NCBI GenBank assembly: GCA_050298535.1
Contig: JBNKUI010000063.1
Location: forward strand, 124,001-188,000
DNA: 64,000 nt
DNA from: JABDMH01 sp050298535
GTDB lineage: Bacteria; Bacteroidota; Bacteroidia; Chitinophagales; Saprospiraceae
Reading direction: 5' to 3'
In this document: positions 53,166-63,334 of the stretch, one piece after another
Numbering within the stretch: position 1 is the stretch's first letter
Layout of the letters: each line of letters starts with the position of its first letter
The notes under the pieces: model-generated
Seen by the model: the letters and a program-made list of their open reading frames with translations, nothing else
Databases searched by the model: none
Told to the model about the DNA's origin: nothing
Program-made: the position numbers and the translations under genes

Positions 53166-55961
53166 ATGACAGCCAAAACCACACCTATTAGCAATATCAC
53201 CCGCGAATTGGGTGAAATGGCCTCACAACATTATGAGGAAGCCAGGAATGATATTTCACGGGTAAAAGAGTCCATTGAATTGAACCGAAAAGGTCAATTG
53301 TCGATCGCAGAAATGCAGGTCGATGAAGAGCGATGGGAGCGCAGGGTAGAACGTGCTGGTGCACATGCGTTGGAGAGAATAAATGGAACGGCAGATTTCC
53401 AAGAGATAGAAACGGTAGCGAAACTCATGCGTCTTGCAGAGAGCGTTTGTAAAATCAACATCCGATCTCGGTATAAGGGCATGGGGTCTGGAACAGGATT
53501 TTTGATCGGTCAAAATCTTATCATTACTAATAATCATGTGCTCCCATCACAGGATATAGCACAGTATTCTACGGCCCAATTTAATTACGAGTTGGATGCT
53601 CTGGGCAATCCCAAACCTACCTTTACATTTCGATTAGATCCAGAAAAATTCTTTACAACTTCATCATATAAACGAATTGATGGAGATCATCATAGCGGAT
53701 TGGATTATACCATTGTTGCAATCACAGATGTATCTCAGGAAGGAAAATCTATTGCCGATTTTTATACATCAAAGCTCGATCAAACACTGGGGAAAATAGT
53801 GGATGGTGAAAGTTGTGTTGTCATTCAGCACCCCAGGGGAGACTTTAAGAAGGTGGTTCTAAAAGATATCCGCTCGCTTATATGTAAAGATCATTTTCTC
53901 ATATATGAGTCCGATACCCTTCCTGGATCCTCCGGTAGTATGGTAGTAGGTTTGGGTACAGGTGAGGTGGTGGCTCTTCATCATAGTGGTGTACCGCGAA
54001 AAAATCGTCATGGACAATGGCTGCGCAAGGACGGATCAGTCGTACAGCCGGGTGATAGTGATGAGGATATAGATTGGATAGGTAATGAAGGTATTAGAGT
54101 TAGTAGCATTTTGAAATCCCTAAAAGAAGTGACGCTTCCATCAAATATGCAGTCTATTAGAAATAGTTTATTTGAAGCACATCCACTGGATAACTTGGTT
54201 CAAAATGGAAAACCTAAAACGCCAATGCAAAATAGCTTGGATAGCCAGGCAAGATCCTCCAATCAACTGCAAGAGACATTTATTCGAAGCTTTGAATTAG
54301 AACTATCTGATGTTTCCAGTATGCAGGAAGATTGGCATAAAAACTGTCACAGACTTGTACCTGGTCTGGTTTCTGTAGAACCCCTGTATCCATTATCCAC
54401 TGATCCATCGCATCGGAGACTTTATTATATAAAAGTCAATACGTCAGAAAACCCCTGGATTTTTGCTTCGAAGATTGAAGATAAGCCGCAGGTACTCACT
54501 TGTACACCTGATTTAGAAATGCTTACCGATGTACAAGCAGAATTTAGGAGAGATACAAATAATGGGATGAGTGCAACTGAATCTTTTTCTGATGGAGTTG
54601 CCTCCTGGGATGAAAATGAATCTGCTTTTAAAACTAAATGGATTTATGCCAAGCACACTAAGAATTTTATTAGAGAGCCCAATGAAGATGGATACCGAAA
54701 ATGGAATCACGATGCAGTAAATTATGAGCCCGATATTTTAAATCATATACAACATCTCAGTAAGATTGACATTGTTCAATTGGATACTGGATATTCTGAT
54801 CACCAAAAGGTGAAAAATAATTTTGATCTCAAACATGACGAGGATTTTATTGATGGTGAAGACGCACGGGATGAATTCACCCGGGGTATCTTAAGGCATC
54901 CCGGGCATGGCACTCGTACAGCCAGTATTTTAATTGGGCGACAATCAGAGCGCATAAGCAATGATGGAAATCATGGAATTTTAAATAATATATCCAAGAA
55001 TGAATCCATTCCAAAGGTTATACCTTATCGGATCGCACAATCAGTAGTATTATTAAATCGCGGTAGGAATTTATTTGATGCAGCACTTCATGCCATTAAT
55101 TCGGGTGCTGATATTATGTTCTTGTGCATGGGAAGTTACCCACGGCCCATGTTGTATAGTATTGCCAAGACCGCTTACTTGAGAGGAGTGATTTGGGTAT
55201 GTGCCGCTGGTAATGAAGTGGAATCCGTAGTGGCACCTGCTGTCTATCCTGGTACTATCGCCGTAGCGGCATCGAATCCTGATGACAGGCCCTGGAAAGG
55301 ATCTTCCTATGGAGATGCTGTCGATATTGCTGCGCCTGGAGAGGATGTGTACGTACCATTTAATGATCGACATGGCAATGATATTATGGCTTTTGGAAGT
55401 GGTACTAGTTACGCTACTCCACATGTAGCGGCGGCTGCTGCTCTATGGAAAGCAAAATTCTATGATGATTTAATTACCCTTTCAGAACCATGGAGGATAG
55501 TAGAACGATTTCGGATGTGTCTCCGACTTTCAGCTAATAGGCTACCAAAGCAAGAAGGCAATGAGGTAGAAAATACATGGGACGAACGATATGGTGCTGG
55601 CATTCTGGATATGAAGCTGTTACTTTCTAGGGATTTATATGACCAAGTGAAGGGCAAAGAGGTGAATGCTTATAAGGAGGTGGATGATGGTCCAACCTGG
55701 GACCTGGGTGTTCGAGAAGTCATTCATTTTGTTTGGCAAACGTTGCGTAAGAAATTGACACCTGGCCATGAGAGTTTTGTGGAGGAATTTTCACCCACAG
55801 ATCGTGCTCGTTTGAGTCTGGAAGCACTATCGCCTTCCAATGTGGATTCATTGGAATCATCTGATAATATCTCTGAATCTCAGGCAACGCATTTGATCAA
55901 AACCTACTTTGAAAGTTTTTCCTCTGAGAATCAATACCATAAAATATCAACTCATGGATAA
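53166..55961 (+). CDS. Double protease: trypsin-like domain fused to subtilisin-like (S8) domain
   Basis: This 931-residue cytosolic-looking protein has no signal peptide. Residues 1-95 are helical and probably a coupling domain. A trypsin-like serine protease follows with His 124 (IITNNHVLPS), Asp 180 (SGLDYTIVAI) and Ser 256 (LPGSSGSMV), plus the typical GEVVALHHSG closing strand. After a linker (about 330-530) comes an S8 domain with Asp 540 (IVQLDTGYSD), His 581 (HPGHGTRTAS), oxyanion Asn 683 (CAAGNE) and Ser 748 (GSGTSYATPHVAAAAALW). Both active sites look complete. The stop overlaps the next gene by eight bases. Paired proteases in one chain suggest mutual activation or a proteolytic cascade, as in some immunity or stress modules; the target is unknown. 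Confidence 0.88.
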   Translation: MTAKTTPISNITRELGEMASQHYEEARNDISRVKESIELNRKGQLSIAEMQVDEERWERRVERAGAHALERINGTADFQEIETVAKLMRLAESVCKINIRSRYKGMGSGTGFLIGQNLIITNNHVLPSQDIAQYSTAQFNYELDALGNPKPTFTFRLDPEKFFTTSSYKRIDGDHHSGLDYTIVAITDVSQEGKSIADFYTSKLDQTLGKIVDGESCVVIQHPRGDFKKVVLKDIRSLICKDHFLIYESDTLPGSSGSMVVGLGTGEVVALHHSGVPRKNRHGQWLRKDGSVVQPGDSDEDIDWIGNEGIRVSSILKSLKEVTLPSNMQSIRNSLFEAHPLDNLVQNGKPKTPMQNSLDSQARSSNQLQETFIRSFELELSDVSSMQEDWHKNCHRLVPGLVSVEPLYPLSTDPSHRRLYYIKVNTSENPWIFASKIEDKPQVLTCTPDLEMLTDVQAEFRRDTNNGMSATESFSDGVASWDENESAFKTKWIYAKHTKNFIREPNEDGYRKWNHDAVNYEPDILNHIQHLSKIDIVQLDTGYSDHQKVKNNFDLKHDEDFIDGEDARDEFTRGILRHPGHGTRTASILIGRQSERISNDGNHGILNNISKNESIPKVIPYRIAQSVVLLNRGRNLFDAALHAINSGADIMFLCMGSYPRPMLYSIAKTAYLRGVIWVCAAGNEVESVVAPAVYPGTIAVAASNPDDRPWKGSSYGDAVDIAAPGEDVYVPFNDRHGNDIMAFGSGTSYATPHVAAAAALWKAKFYDDLITLSEPWRIVERFRMCLRLSANRLPKQEGNEVENTWDERYGAGILDMKLLLSRDLYDQVKGKEVNAYKEVDDGPTWDLGVREVIHFVWQTLRKKLTPGHESFVEEFSPTDRARLSLEALSPSNVDSLESSDNISESQATHLIKTYFESFSSENQYHKISTHG

Positions 55962-57669
55962 TTTTTTCGATCTACATGTGCATTCCGTTGTGAAAAATTT
56001 CTTGTCGGAATACGAAGAAAAAATTCCATCAAATGCCAGTCCAGATAGGTTTAGACATGAAGTGGAACTTTCAAGAGGAGTTATGCGCTTCCTTGACGAT
56101 GTCGTCTTACACCTGTTGAGATCCCAGAGTTGTATACAACAAATGGTGGAAGGAAATGTGTCAGTAGCCGTGGCAAGTATTGCACCTTTAGAACTGGGGT
56201 ATGCAGGTAGTGAAGGGATATTTGGCAAATTATTGAGAAGTGATTGGACCGAACCTTTGGATCAAACGTATTTCAAGAAAGTCTCGAAGGGTGAGATATC
56301 TTATTTCAATTTGTTCTGTCGAGAGCTGGATGCTTATCGAGAAATTGTAAATCACTCTTCAGACTTACATTTTATCAGTAGAAAAAAGGCTAATAATAAT
56401 TTGAAGAAGAATTCTGTTGGCGTTCTTTTCAGTATGGAAGGCGGGCATGCACTATCCAGATATAATGTGGGCCAAACGATAAAGCTGGATGCGTTCGAGG
56501 GATTTAAGGAGGATCATCCACTATTTAATTCCCTGATAGAAATCGACGAAAGGAATGGTAATTCAGGCAGGACATCTGACAATTTCAAGAGGCTTTTTGA
56601 AGCCATGTGGAATGCAGGTATGGACATGTTATATCTGACACTTACTCACTTAACTCATATCAGTGAGCAGTACCTCGCCACTCACGCATTCGGGTTAAAA
56701 TTAATTAAGCATCCCGCATTTTATCCAAGTGGAGGGGGTATTTCGGATCTTGGCAAGGAGGTAATTGATGTTGCCTATGAAATGGAAATCAATAACAATA
56801 AAACCCCCATATTGATTGACATTAAACACATGAGTCTTCAGTCACGTTTGGACTTTTATAAATACCGCAAAAATAGGGGATATACCCTGCCCATTATCGC
56901 CTCGCATATGGGAGTTACCGGTTATTCCATTAAGGAATGGAAGGATGCCATTAATCGTGATAAATGCCGGTATCACTATGATCAGGGTATACGCACAGTC
57001 AAAACATTAATGGAGCGTAAGACAGCAGGTAAATGGGGCGCTATAAATCGGGAATTTACCTTCAACCCATGGTCAATAAACCTGATGGATGAAGATATCG
57101 TCGCCATCTTGAAAAGCGGTGGATTGATAGGATTAAATCTAGATGTTAGAATATTAGGATTCCAGGCAGGTGTTGGACTCGGTGCAAAGGAAAATCCTGA
57201 ATATCTATCTACTGCTGAATTTAGCACGCATTTTCCCCAGATTGATGTGCTATCATTTCCTCCCGTGACATCAGAAGAAATGGTGGTGGAAGAGGAGTCG
57301 TGGTTAGTTCCGACGAAAGAGGATCGACATCCACTGTGCCTGTGTTTTAATATTATTCACATACATATAGTTGGTTCCCTAAAGGGTAAAATTACATCAC
57401 CCCTTTCTCAGATCTGCCTTGGGACTGATTTTGATGGCTTGATTGAACCTTTAAAAGTATGTAGGGAGGCAAATGAATTGGATAATTTGGAATATAATCT
57501 TACAAAATGGATGCCAATTGCCGCAAAGGCCTATCAGGACGAAAACGGTGGACCGAATTATCTATACGACATATTTGAAAATAAAAATCAGCTTGAGCCC
57601 ATCGTACGTGGAATTCTCCATGAAAATGGAACGCGATTCTTGAAACGATGGTTAGTATCTGATTTTTAA
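55954..57669 (+). CDS. M19 (membrane dipeptidase)-like metallohydrolase
   Basis: The ATG at 55954 gives 571 residues and overlaps the double-protease stop (ATGGATAA), so translation is coupled; a longer frame to 55909 lies inside the upstream gene. The amidohydrolase metal motifs appear in order: MDNFFDLHVH at the start (HxH), SMEGGHAL, YLTLTHLTH, LIDIKHMSLQ, IIASHMGVTGY and LGTDFDG. The order follows renal dipeptidase (M19): Glu bridging ligand, two His and a final Asp. It has no signal peptide and is larger than ordinary M19 enzymes (about 350-400), with insertions at about 150-230 and 430-490. It likely cleaves a small peptide or amide, perhaps a product or signal of the neighbouring protease. 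Confidence 0.8.
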   Translation: MDNFFDLHVHSVVKNFLSEYEEKIPSNASPDRFRHEVELSRGVMRFLDDVVLHLLRSQSCIQQMVEGNVSVAVASIAPLELGYAGSEGIFGKLLRSDWTEPLDQTYFKKVSKGEISYFNLFCRELDAYREIVNHSSDLHFISRKKANNNLKKNSVGVLFSMEGGHALSRYNVGQTIKLDAFEGFKEDHPLFNSLIEIDERNGNSGRTSDNFKRLFEAMWNAGMDMLYLTLTHLTHISEQYLATHAFGLKLIKHPAFYPSGGGISDLGKEVIDVAYEMEINNNKTPILIDIKHMSLQSRLDFYKYRKNRGYTLPIIASHMGVTGYSIKEWKDAINRDKCRYHYDQGIRTVKTLMERKTAGKWGAINREFTFNPWSINLMDEDIVAILKSGGLIGLNLDVRILGFQAGVGLGAKENPEYLSTAEFSTHFPQIDVLSFPPVTSEEMVVEEESWLVPTKEDRHPLCLCFNIIHIHIVGSLKGKITSPLSQICLGTDFDGLIEPLKVCREANELDNLEYNLTKWMPIAAKAYQDENGGPNYLYDIFENKNQLEPIVRGILHENGTRFLKRWLVSDF

Positions 57670-57701
57670 TCAATCCTACTTCTATACGCTGATTTCGATT
57701 C

Positions 57702-60700
57702 ATGAAGTTCAAGCCCAGTATATCGAAAAGATCTTGGATCGTTCTTGCCACACTTTTGATTGTTGGACTTTTGTTTGGTCTGTATTTTGGAATTTATATC
57801 CCAAACAGAGCGAAAAGAATTACTGCCGAGAAATTTAGACAGATAGATAATATCTCTGAAAATATATCAGCATATTTTTTCAATCTCTATAAACAGGAAG
57901 CACTTTCCAATACTGATTCTGATAAGTTGGCTAAGAAGGTTGTCGACGCCAGAGATACATGGTTTAAGAATGCGGTTACTCAGTATCTTAATCTTTGGCA
58001 AGAGGAAGGAAAGTTTGACGAGATCATCCTCATGTCCAAAACGGATGTTATTTACCAATCTAGTAGTAATGAGGTCTCTTTCTCCTCGGATACGTCCCTC
58101 ATGTCCCTTAAAGGCGGATTAAAAACCACAGGAGTTTCTGACGTTTTTATTTCTGAAACTCCATATAAGGCTTTTACGACGCATTTTTCGATTGATGATG
58201 TTATAGGACTAGATGAGGATCATGACAGTTTTTTTCTGACCGGACTGATCACAGCACAGGAATTCATAAAGCTTTCAAGAGAAGTGCCTCGCTGGTACTT
58301 GGTTCAGGCATCCATTATATTGATTATCCTCCTGATGAGCATGCCATGGATCAAGCTCATGTCAATGAATGAGATTGAAAGATTATATCGATCCAATATC
58401 GTTTGGCTTACGGTGGCATCTGTCTTAGGTATAGGTATGATAGTACTAGTGTATTCTGCACACTATGTTCGATTAAAATCAATTTATCATCTGGAGGCTG
58501 ATTTAAGAAATCTATCTCAACAAGTGGAGGATACATTCATGCATGAGATCCGAACCAAGGTATCGGCCCTTCGGACTCTGGATAGCAAGCTATGGAATTT
58601 TAAAAGTACAATCAATGGGATTAATAGGTCTTCAGAGGTTGTGCCTTCGTCTCGCAGGGTAGATTCAATCGAAATTAGTACAAAGGTGGATACTATCACT
58701 GATTCTATTGTCATGGCATCGGGGCAGATCGAGAAAATATATCAGCAAAGTGCACATTTGTCCAATTGGAAGAGTTTGATTTGGATGGATCAAAATGGTT
58801 ATGCCCGAACTATTCTCTTTCCTGAGGATAGGGAGGACAGCGATCCAATATATCCACTTTTGCTTGATAGTCGTGACTATTTTAAGAATACCGTCAGAGG
58901 AGAATACTGGTATTTAGACACTGTACCATTCGTACTACAATCGATTCGATCCTGGAAAGATCAGGCTTTGGAGGGTATGATTGCTATTCCTACACAAAGT
59001 CTTCAGAGATATAATGGGGATACCACTTACCTAACAGTGGTTGCCATGGGGAGTAGATTCTCTTCAGTAATGGATCAAGTATTGTCTCCTGGATATTCTT
59101 TTGCCGTGATTGATGAAGGTGGAGGGGTACTTTTTCACTCTGATGCAAGAAAAAACTTGCAAGAAAACTTTTTGGAGGAAACCAGATATTCTAAGGACGT
59201 ACAAGCGGCTATACAGGGTCGAACAGACCGGACTTTTAGGATGTTGTACCAGGATCGGAACTATCAGGCTCACATCTCCCCAGTGACAACTTTACCTTTG
59301 TCAATCGTAACATATTATGATTTGGCTTATGAATACTTGCCTATTAGCCAGATTATTTTTGTGGTTTTTGTAATGCTGATCCTTCTTCTGCTTTTACTAT
59401 CCTTACAAATAGGTCTTCTCTATTTATTAAAATTCAGACCCACAAAGCTCCGAAAGCGAGGTTTCCTACTTGACTTTCTAACCCCTTTCAGATGTGCTGC
59501 ATCAGATCTATTTATGGTGAATATAACCCTATTATTTGTCTTGATTTATATGGTTATTTTGTCTCTTTTAGTCTATTATTTTTCGAATCAATTTGAATAT
59601 TCGATAGCTCCCTTGTTCATTCTTTTTGTGTCAAAAGTGTACTTGTTTGAGTTTATTCACAGAAATCTAGATAAGAGCGACAATAGAAGAGTGGTCAGGC
59701 AGTTTCGACTTGTTTCATATGTATTAATTTTTGTCCTTAATGCATATTACTTCTTTTATTTCCATATGCACATGCAATTAGTAATTGGCTGCCAAATGGT
59801 TTTGTTTCTGGTAGTAGAATATTTTAGCGCTAAAAGAAATCTGGGAAGTACGCTTTATGACCGCTGGAGGGAAGTGTGTCTGGGCAAACTGCTGAGCCAG
59901 CATTCGACATTTTGTGTTCTATTATTGGTTTTTATCAGTGTTTCATCTGTATACTTTTGTTATAAGTTTGCTAGTCGGACCGAGCGATTATTGTGGACAA
60001 AGTATAGTCAATTAGAGACGGCCAGGTCGCGAGAAGTGGCTGAGGATGGACTAGAATATTCTGGAAAGACTTTATACAATCTATTCAGCGATTCCTCGAC
60101 ACTTAGTCAGTTTAAGACTGATTACAAAAGGGTGGTGTCATATTTAAATAATTCGATAAGGCAAGTCGACTCAGTATCATCAGCAGGATGGATACCTATA
60201 GACTATAGGATTTATGGCAATACATCTGAAAACGAGCTTGCACAAACGATACAAGAGGAACTGGTCCTGGGCTCACATGAACTCCTGAGAAAAGTACATG
60301 CGTATGTCCGTCAAAGCGCAAGTGATGGATCATATGAGTGGGGATTGAATGAGCTTGACAATAATGTCTTCTACTTAAGATATCGGGCCAAGGATGGAGA
60401 AGAGTTTTATTTCTCATCTACCCTGAGTAGTCCTAAGGGTAAACTGATTTTTAAAGTAGGTTTTTCAGTTGCCATCCTCTTGACTCTATTGGGTATCTAT
60501 TATTTGATCCAATATTCTGGATTTAGGATCTATTCACCATCTTTTAGGAACTTTGTTTCTCCTAAAGAAATAGAGCTTAGCTTTCTTAAGGATTGCAATA
60601 ACAAGAGGGTCTTTCTCATAGATATGCCGTATTCCACCATGCGGGATGTGTTGCATAAATATTCTACGTCATTAAGAGACCGAGGAATTTTGTACGGTAC

Positions 60701-61682
60701 ACTTAGCTTCAAGGATATTGGAAAGCAAGACTTCGAGACACAGTTGAATGAAGTCGTCAGGCATAGACAAGTGGTAATCATTAATGACTTTAGCTTTAAA
60801 TCCAATAATCACAATGTCTGGGATCAGAAGCTTGACATTCTTGAAGACCTTACACAAGACCCCAATAAACAAATTATACTTGTTTCAGAGACACATCCAC
60901 ATATGGTGGTGAAATTTTATGAAATAATGATTTCTAAATCATACGATAAACAGTGGACAAAGGATTTTAGAAATGAGTATCAGTCGTATAGGCATGCGAA
61001 GACACAATGGCAGCAGTTCTTTACCGGGTTTGTAAAAATATACGAGCCACTCAGAGAGGATGTCGATTTCAGGACATCGTTAGATCAGGGAAGTGAGAAA
61101 ATTATCAGAACGATCAGTGATGAACTGAGATTTGGCACTTATTTGCGCACACTTGATCCCTTGATAAGGACTTACTGTTCCAGCCTCAAGACAGAAAAAA
61201 AGTGTCTGGATGAGGAAGACATCATTTTGAAAATCCAAAACCTAGCAGAGCTGTATTACTATTCGATATGGTCTAGTTTGAGCAAGGATGAAAAGTTCTT
61301 GGTATATGATCTAGCTATCGACGGATTTGTAAATACTAAGAATGATCAGGCGATTCGCATACTTATGCAGAAAGGCATTCTCAAGTGGAAGAAAGGTTTT
61401 GAACTGATGAATCAGAGCTTTAACAATTTTGTATTGACTGTTGTCGACAAGGAAATGGATCGGTCAATGCGTAAGGAAATGTTACGTAAGGGTAATTGGA
61501 GTGTGCTACAGCTTGTAATTTTAATATTGCTGGTTAGCATAGGTATATTCTTGCTTTTGGGCAACCAACACCTGGTCAGTAACATTCAGGCAGCACTAAC
61601 AGCGATAGTGGCCGTGGGAGGCCTTCTCCTAAGGTTCCAGGGTATTCTAGGATCATTTTCGGGTGCTAAGCAACCCTCTTGA
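57702..61682 (+). CDS. Large polytopic membrane protein with sensor-like extracellular domains
   Basis: A 1326-residue protein. TM1 (about 10-30) is followed by a 150-residue outside domain, two TM helices (about 197-215, 230-250), a second large outside region (about 250-540) resembling a Cache-type sensor (VIDEGGGVLFHSDARKNLQE, DLAYEYLPI just before the membrane), and a block of further TM helices (545-775, with another near 930-945). A soluble region from about 960 to 1270 contains KEIELSFLKDCNNKRVFLID and QVVIINDFSFKSNNHNVWDQ, and SLSKDEKFLVYDLAIDGFVN, an ATPase/winged-helix style segment known from STAND-like membrane proteins, but no Walker A is seen. A final pair of hydrophobic segments ends the chain. 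I see no kinase or cyclase domain, so the output is unknown. Likely a signal receptor for the cluster. Confidence 0.7.
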   Translation: MKFKPSISKRSWIVLATLLIVGLLFGLYFGIYIPNRAKRITAEKFRQIDNISENISAYFFNLYKQEALSNTDSDKLAKKVVDARDTWFKNAVTQYLNLWQEEGKFDEIILMSKTDVIYQSSSNEVSFSSDTSLMSLKGGLKTTGVSDVFISETPYKAFTTHFSIDDVIGLDEDHDSFFLTGLITAQEFIKLSREVPRWYLVQASIILIILLMSMPWIKLMSMNEIERLYRSNIVWLTVASVLGIGMIVLVYSAHYVRLKSIYHLEADLRNLSQQVEDTFMHEIRTKVSALRTLDSKLWNFKSTINGINRSSEVVPSSRRVDSIEISTKVDTITDSIVMASGQIEKIYQQSAHLSNWKSLIWMDQNGYARTILFPEDREDSDPIYPLLLDSRDYFKNTVRGEYWYLDTVPFVLQSIRSWKDQALEGMIAIPTQSLQRYNGDTTYLTVVAMGSRFSSVMDQVLSPGYSFAVIDEGGGVLFHSDARKNLQENFLEETRYSKDVQAAIQGRTDRTFRMLYQDRNYQAHISPVTTLPLSIVTYYDLAYEYLPISQIIFVVFVMLILLLLLLSLQIGLLYLLKFRPTKLRKRGFLLDFLTPFRCAASDLFMVNITLLFVLIYMVILSLLVYYFSNQFEYSIAPLFILFVSKVYLFEFIHRNLDKSDNRRVVRQFRLVSYVLIFVLNAYYFFYFHMHMQLVIGCQMVLFLVVEYFSAKRNLGSTLYDRWREVCLGKLLSQHSTFCVLLLVFISVSSVYFCYKFASRTERLLWTKYSQLETARSREVAEDGLEYSGKTLYNLFSDSSTLSQFKTDYKRVVSYLNNSIRQVDSVSSAGWIPIDYRIYGNTSENELAQTIQEELVLGSHELLRKVHAYVRQSASDGSYEWGLNELDNNVFYLRYRAKDGEEFYFSSTLSSPKGKLIFKVGFSVAILLTLLGIYYLIQYSGFRIYSPSFRNFVSPKEIELSFLKDCNNKRVFLIDMPYSTMRDVLHKYSTSLRDRGILYGTLSFKDIGKQDFETQLNEVVRHRQVVIINDFSFKSNNHNVWDQKLDILEDLTQDPNKQIILVSETHPHMVVKFYEIMISKSYDKQWTKDFRNEYQSYRHAKTQWQQFFTGFVKIYEPLREDVDFRTSLDQGSEKIIRTISDELRFGTYLRTLDPLIRTYCSSLKTEKKCLDEEDIILKIQNLAELYYYSIWSSLSKDEKFLVYDLAIDGFVNTKNDQAIRILMQKGILKWKKGFELMNQSFNNFVLTVVDKEMDRSMRKEMLRKGNWSVLQLVILILLVSIGIFLLLGNQHLVSNIQAALTAIVAVGGLLLRFQGILGSFSGAKQPS

Positions 61683-61800
61683 TTTTCTACTCGTCCTTAC
61701 CCATGTGAAACTCTTTTTGAAAGCTCTGTGTACTGTTTTCTCCCGGAGATGACGTTAGAGATAGAGACAAACCAGTACACAACCTAAATTACGAATACCA

Positions 61801-63318
61801 TTGCGTTATCCCAGTCATCCCTGGATGTGCTTTCTGTTGGTACTGGTCACCATGCGATTGTTTGGTCAGGCTCTTCCATTAGATAGTACATCATCGATCA
61901 TCCTGCAGGAAATCAAGTCTGCATCCTCAGACAAACAAATACAAAAGCTGTTTCAGGAACATTATTTTGAGATCAGATATGACCTCCAATTGTTTAACAA
62001 GGCAATGCTCTATCTGCTCGAAAATGGTCGGGAAAGAGCTGCCGTACAAGTCCTGGAAGTCAACCCCTTCCTTATGTCCCAGCACAACGAACAGGCCATG
62101 TACCATTACTATCGTGGTATTTGTCAAATGTTGGACAAGAGAGGGTGGCCCAACTATAAACAGGCTGAGAAAAGTCTCAATCTTGCGGCTAGGTCAATGA
62201 GTCGCTCTTTTGCCCCCGATTATGGTTTCTTTTCAGATGTGGAAAATGCACGCGGATATCTGTCCGTCACGGCCCGTGGTATTAGCACAGACCCAGACAA
62301 GGAGCATGTTTGCATTGTACGTGATGAGTTTATTGACATGGCTATCTATCACTTTCGAGAATCATTAATGTACAATCCTGAAAATGCCTTTGCACAACGA
62401 AACCTGGACACACTCTACGCAAAACTTAGTATGGCAGGACTTCCGATTCCACCTCATCATTATCGCGAGAACCTGATGGCAGGTCAAGCGGTGGCTTTTG
62501 ATTCCCTTGATATTGACTCACTGCACAATACAGAAAATCTTCCGGTACTGGACTACCGTTTATTGCCAAAGAATTATCAACTCATACTTTCCGAATTGTC
62601 ACAGTACGATGAGATCATACTTTGTATGGACTTAAGTGGCAGTATGGATGATCCGGTAGGTTGGGGGCCTGAGACCTCCAAATTTTCAGTAGCCCAACAG
62701 CTTGTCCTATTTATCACATTGCAGATGCGTACCAATGTTTTTCTGGGTGCATTGTCGGTAGGGCAGGAGTGTGACATAGAAAGCGCCGTACTCAATTATC
62801 CCATCGCCAGTATCAGTAGACAGGAGATGATGCTGAAAGTCGATGCGGTACGTCCCTACGGATATACGCCCCTGAACACCCGGTTAAAAATGACCAAGGA
62901 AATGTTTTCAACACGACGTAATAAAAAATTGGTTTTTCTGCTAAGTGACGGGATGGATACTTGTGACGAAAATCCCAATCTTTGTAACACCGCGGCGATG
63001 CTTTCCAATCATGGCATTGATCTTTCAGTGTTTTCGTTCATTTATGAAGACCTCGAAGATGAGGAATCACGCACAGCATATAGTATTTATACTTGTATGA
63101 CCAATCCTTCTGAGGGAAAAATCTATAAAATTACTGCCGATGGTGGTTTGCAGGACGAAATTGAATACGAGCCAATTAGTAATAATACACTCGTATTGCC
63201 TGTGATGGATACTTCATACCTGTGGAGAAACAATCCCGGATTATTTCAATTTGATATTGAAGGTGTAATACCTCCCGTTGAAAACATGATCAATTTTGAG
63301 CAGGCAAGAAATAATTGA
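61801..63318 (+). CDS. Secreted von Willebrand factor A (MIDAS) protein
   Basis: The 505-residue protein has a signal peptide (CFLLVLVTMRLFGQA); the start is a TTG at 61801 or the ATG at 61825. The N-terminal 200 residues are TPR-like helices (HYYRGICQMLDKRGWPNYKQ). The vWA domain begins near 268 with an intact MIDAS: Asp 277, Ser 279, Ser 281 (MDLSGSMD), Thr 356 (YGYTPL) and Asp 383 (LLSDGMD). Such domains bind metal and hold partner proteins. The gene follows the sensor-like protein by 118 bases on the same strand and is the fourth member of the module; a vWA partner is common in multi-protein signalling or conflict systems. Confidence 0.82.
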   Translation: MRYPSHPWMCFLLVLVTMRLFGQALPLDSTSSIILQEIKSASSDKQIQKLFQEHYFEIRYDLQLFNKAMLYLLENGRERAAVQVLEVNPFLMSQHNEQAMYHYYRGICQMLDKRGWPNYKQAEKSLNLAARSMSRSFAPDYGFFSDVENARGYLSVTARGISTDPDKEHVCIVRDEFIDMAIYHFRESLMYNPENAFAQRNLDTLYAKLSMAGLPIPPHHYRENLMAGQAVAFDSLDIDSLHNTENLPVLDYRLLPKNYQLILSELSQYDEIILCMDLSGSMDDPVGWGPETSKFSVAQQLVLFITLQMRTNVFLGALSVGQECDIESAVLNYPIASISRQEMMLKVDAVRPYGYTPLNTRLKMTKEMFSTRRNKKLVFLLSDGMDTCDENPNLCNTAAMLSNHGIDLSVFSFIYEDLEDEESRTAYSIYTCMTNPSEGKIYKITADGGLQDEIEYEPISNNTLVLPVMDTSYLWRNNPGLFQFDIEGVIPPVENMINFEQARNN

Positions 63319-63334
63319 ATCCAGGATATGGTAA

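Noticed and set aside
61728..61780. Inverted repeat GTGTACTG / CAGTACAC before the vWA gene
   Set aside because: The 8-bp arms are separated by 37 bases, easily a chance match; no T tract and no clear regulator.
53166..63318. Assignment of the protease module to a named anti-phage system
   Set aside because: No NTPase, nuclease or TIR domain is visible in the four genes, so a named defence class cannot be supported from sequence alone.
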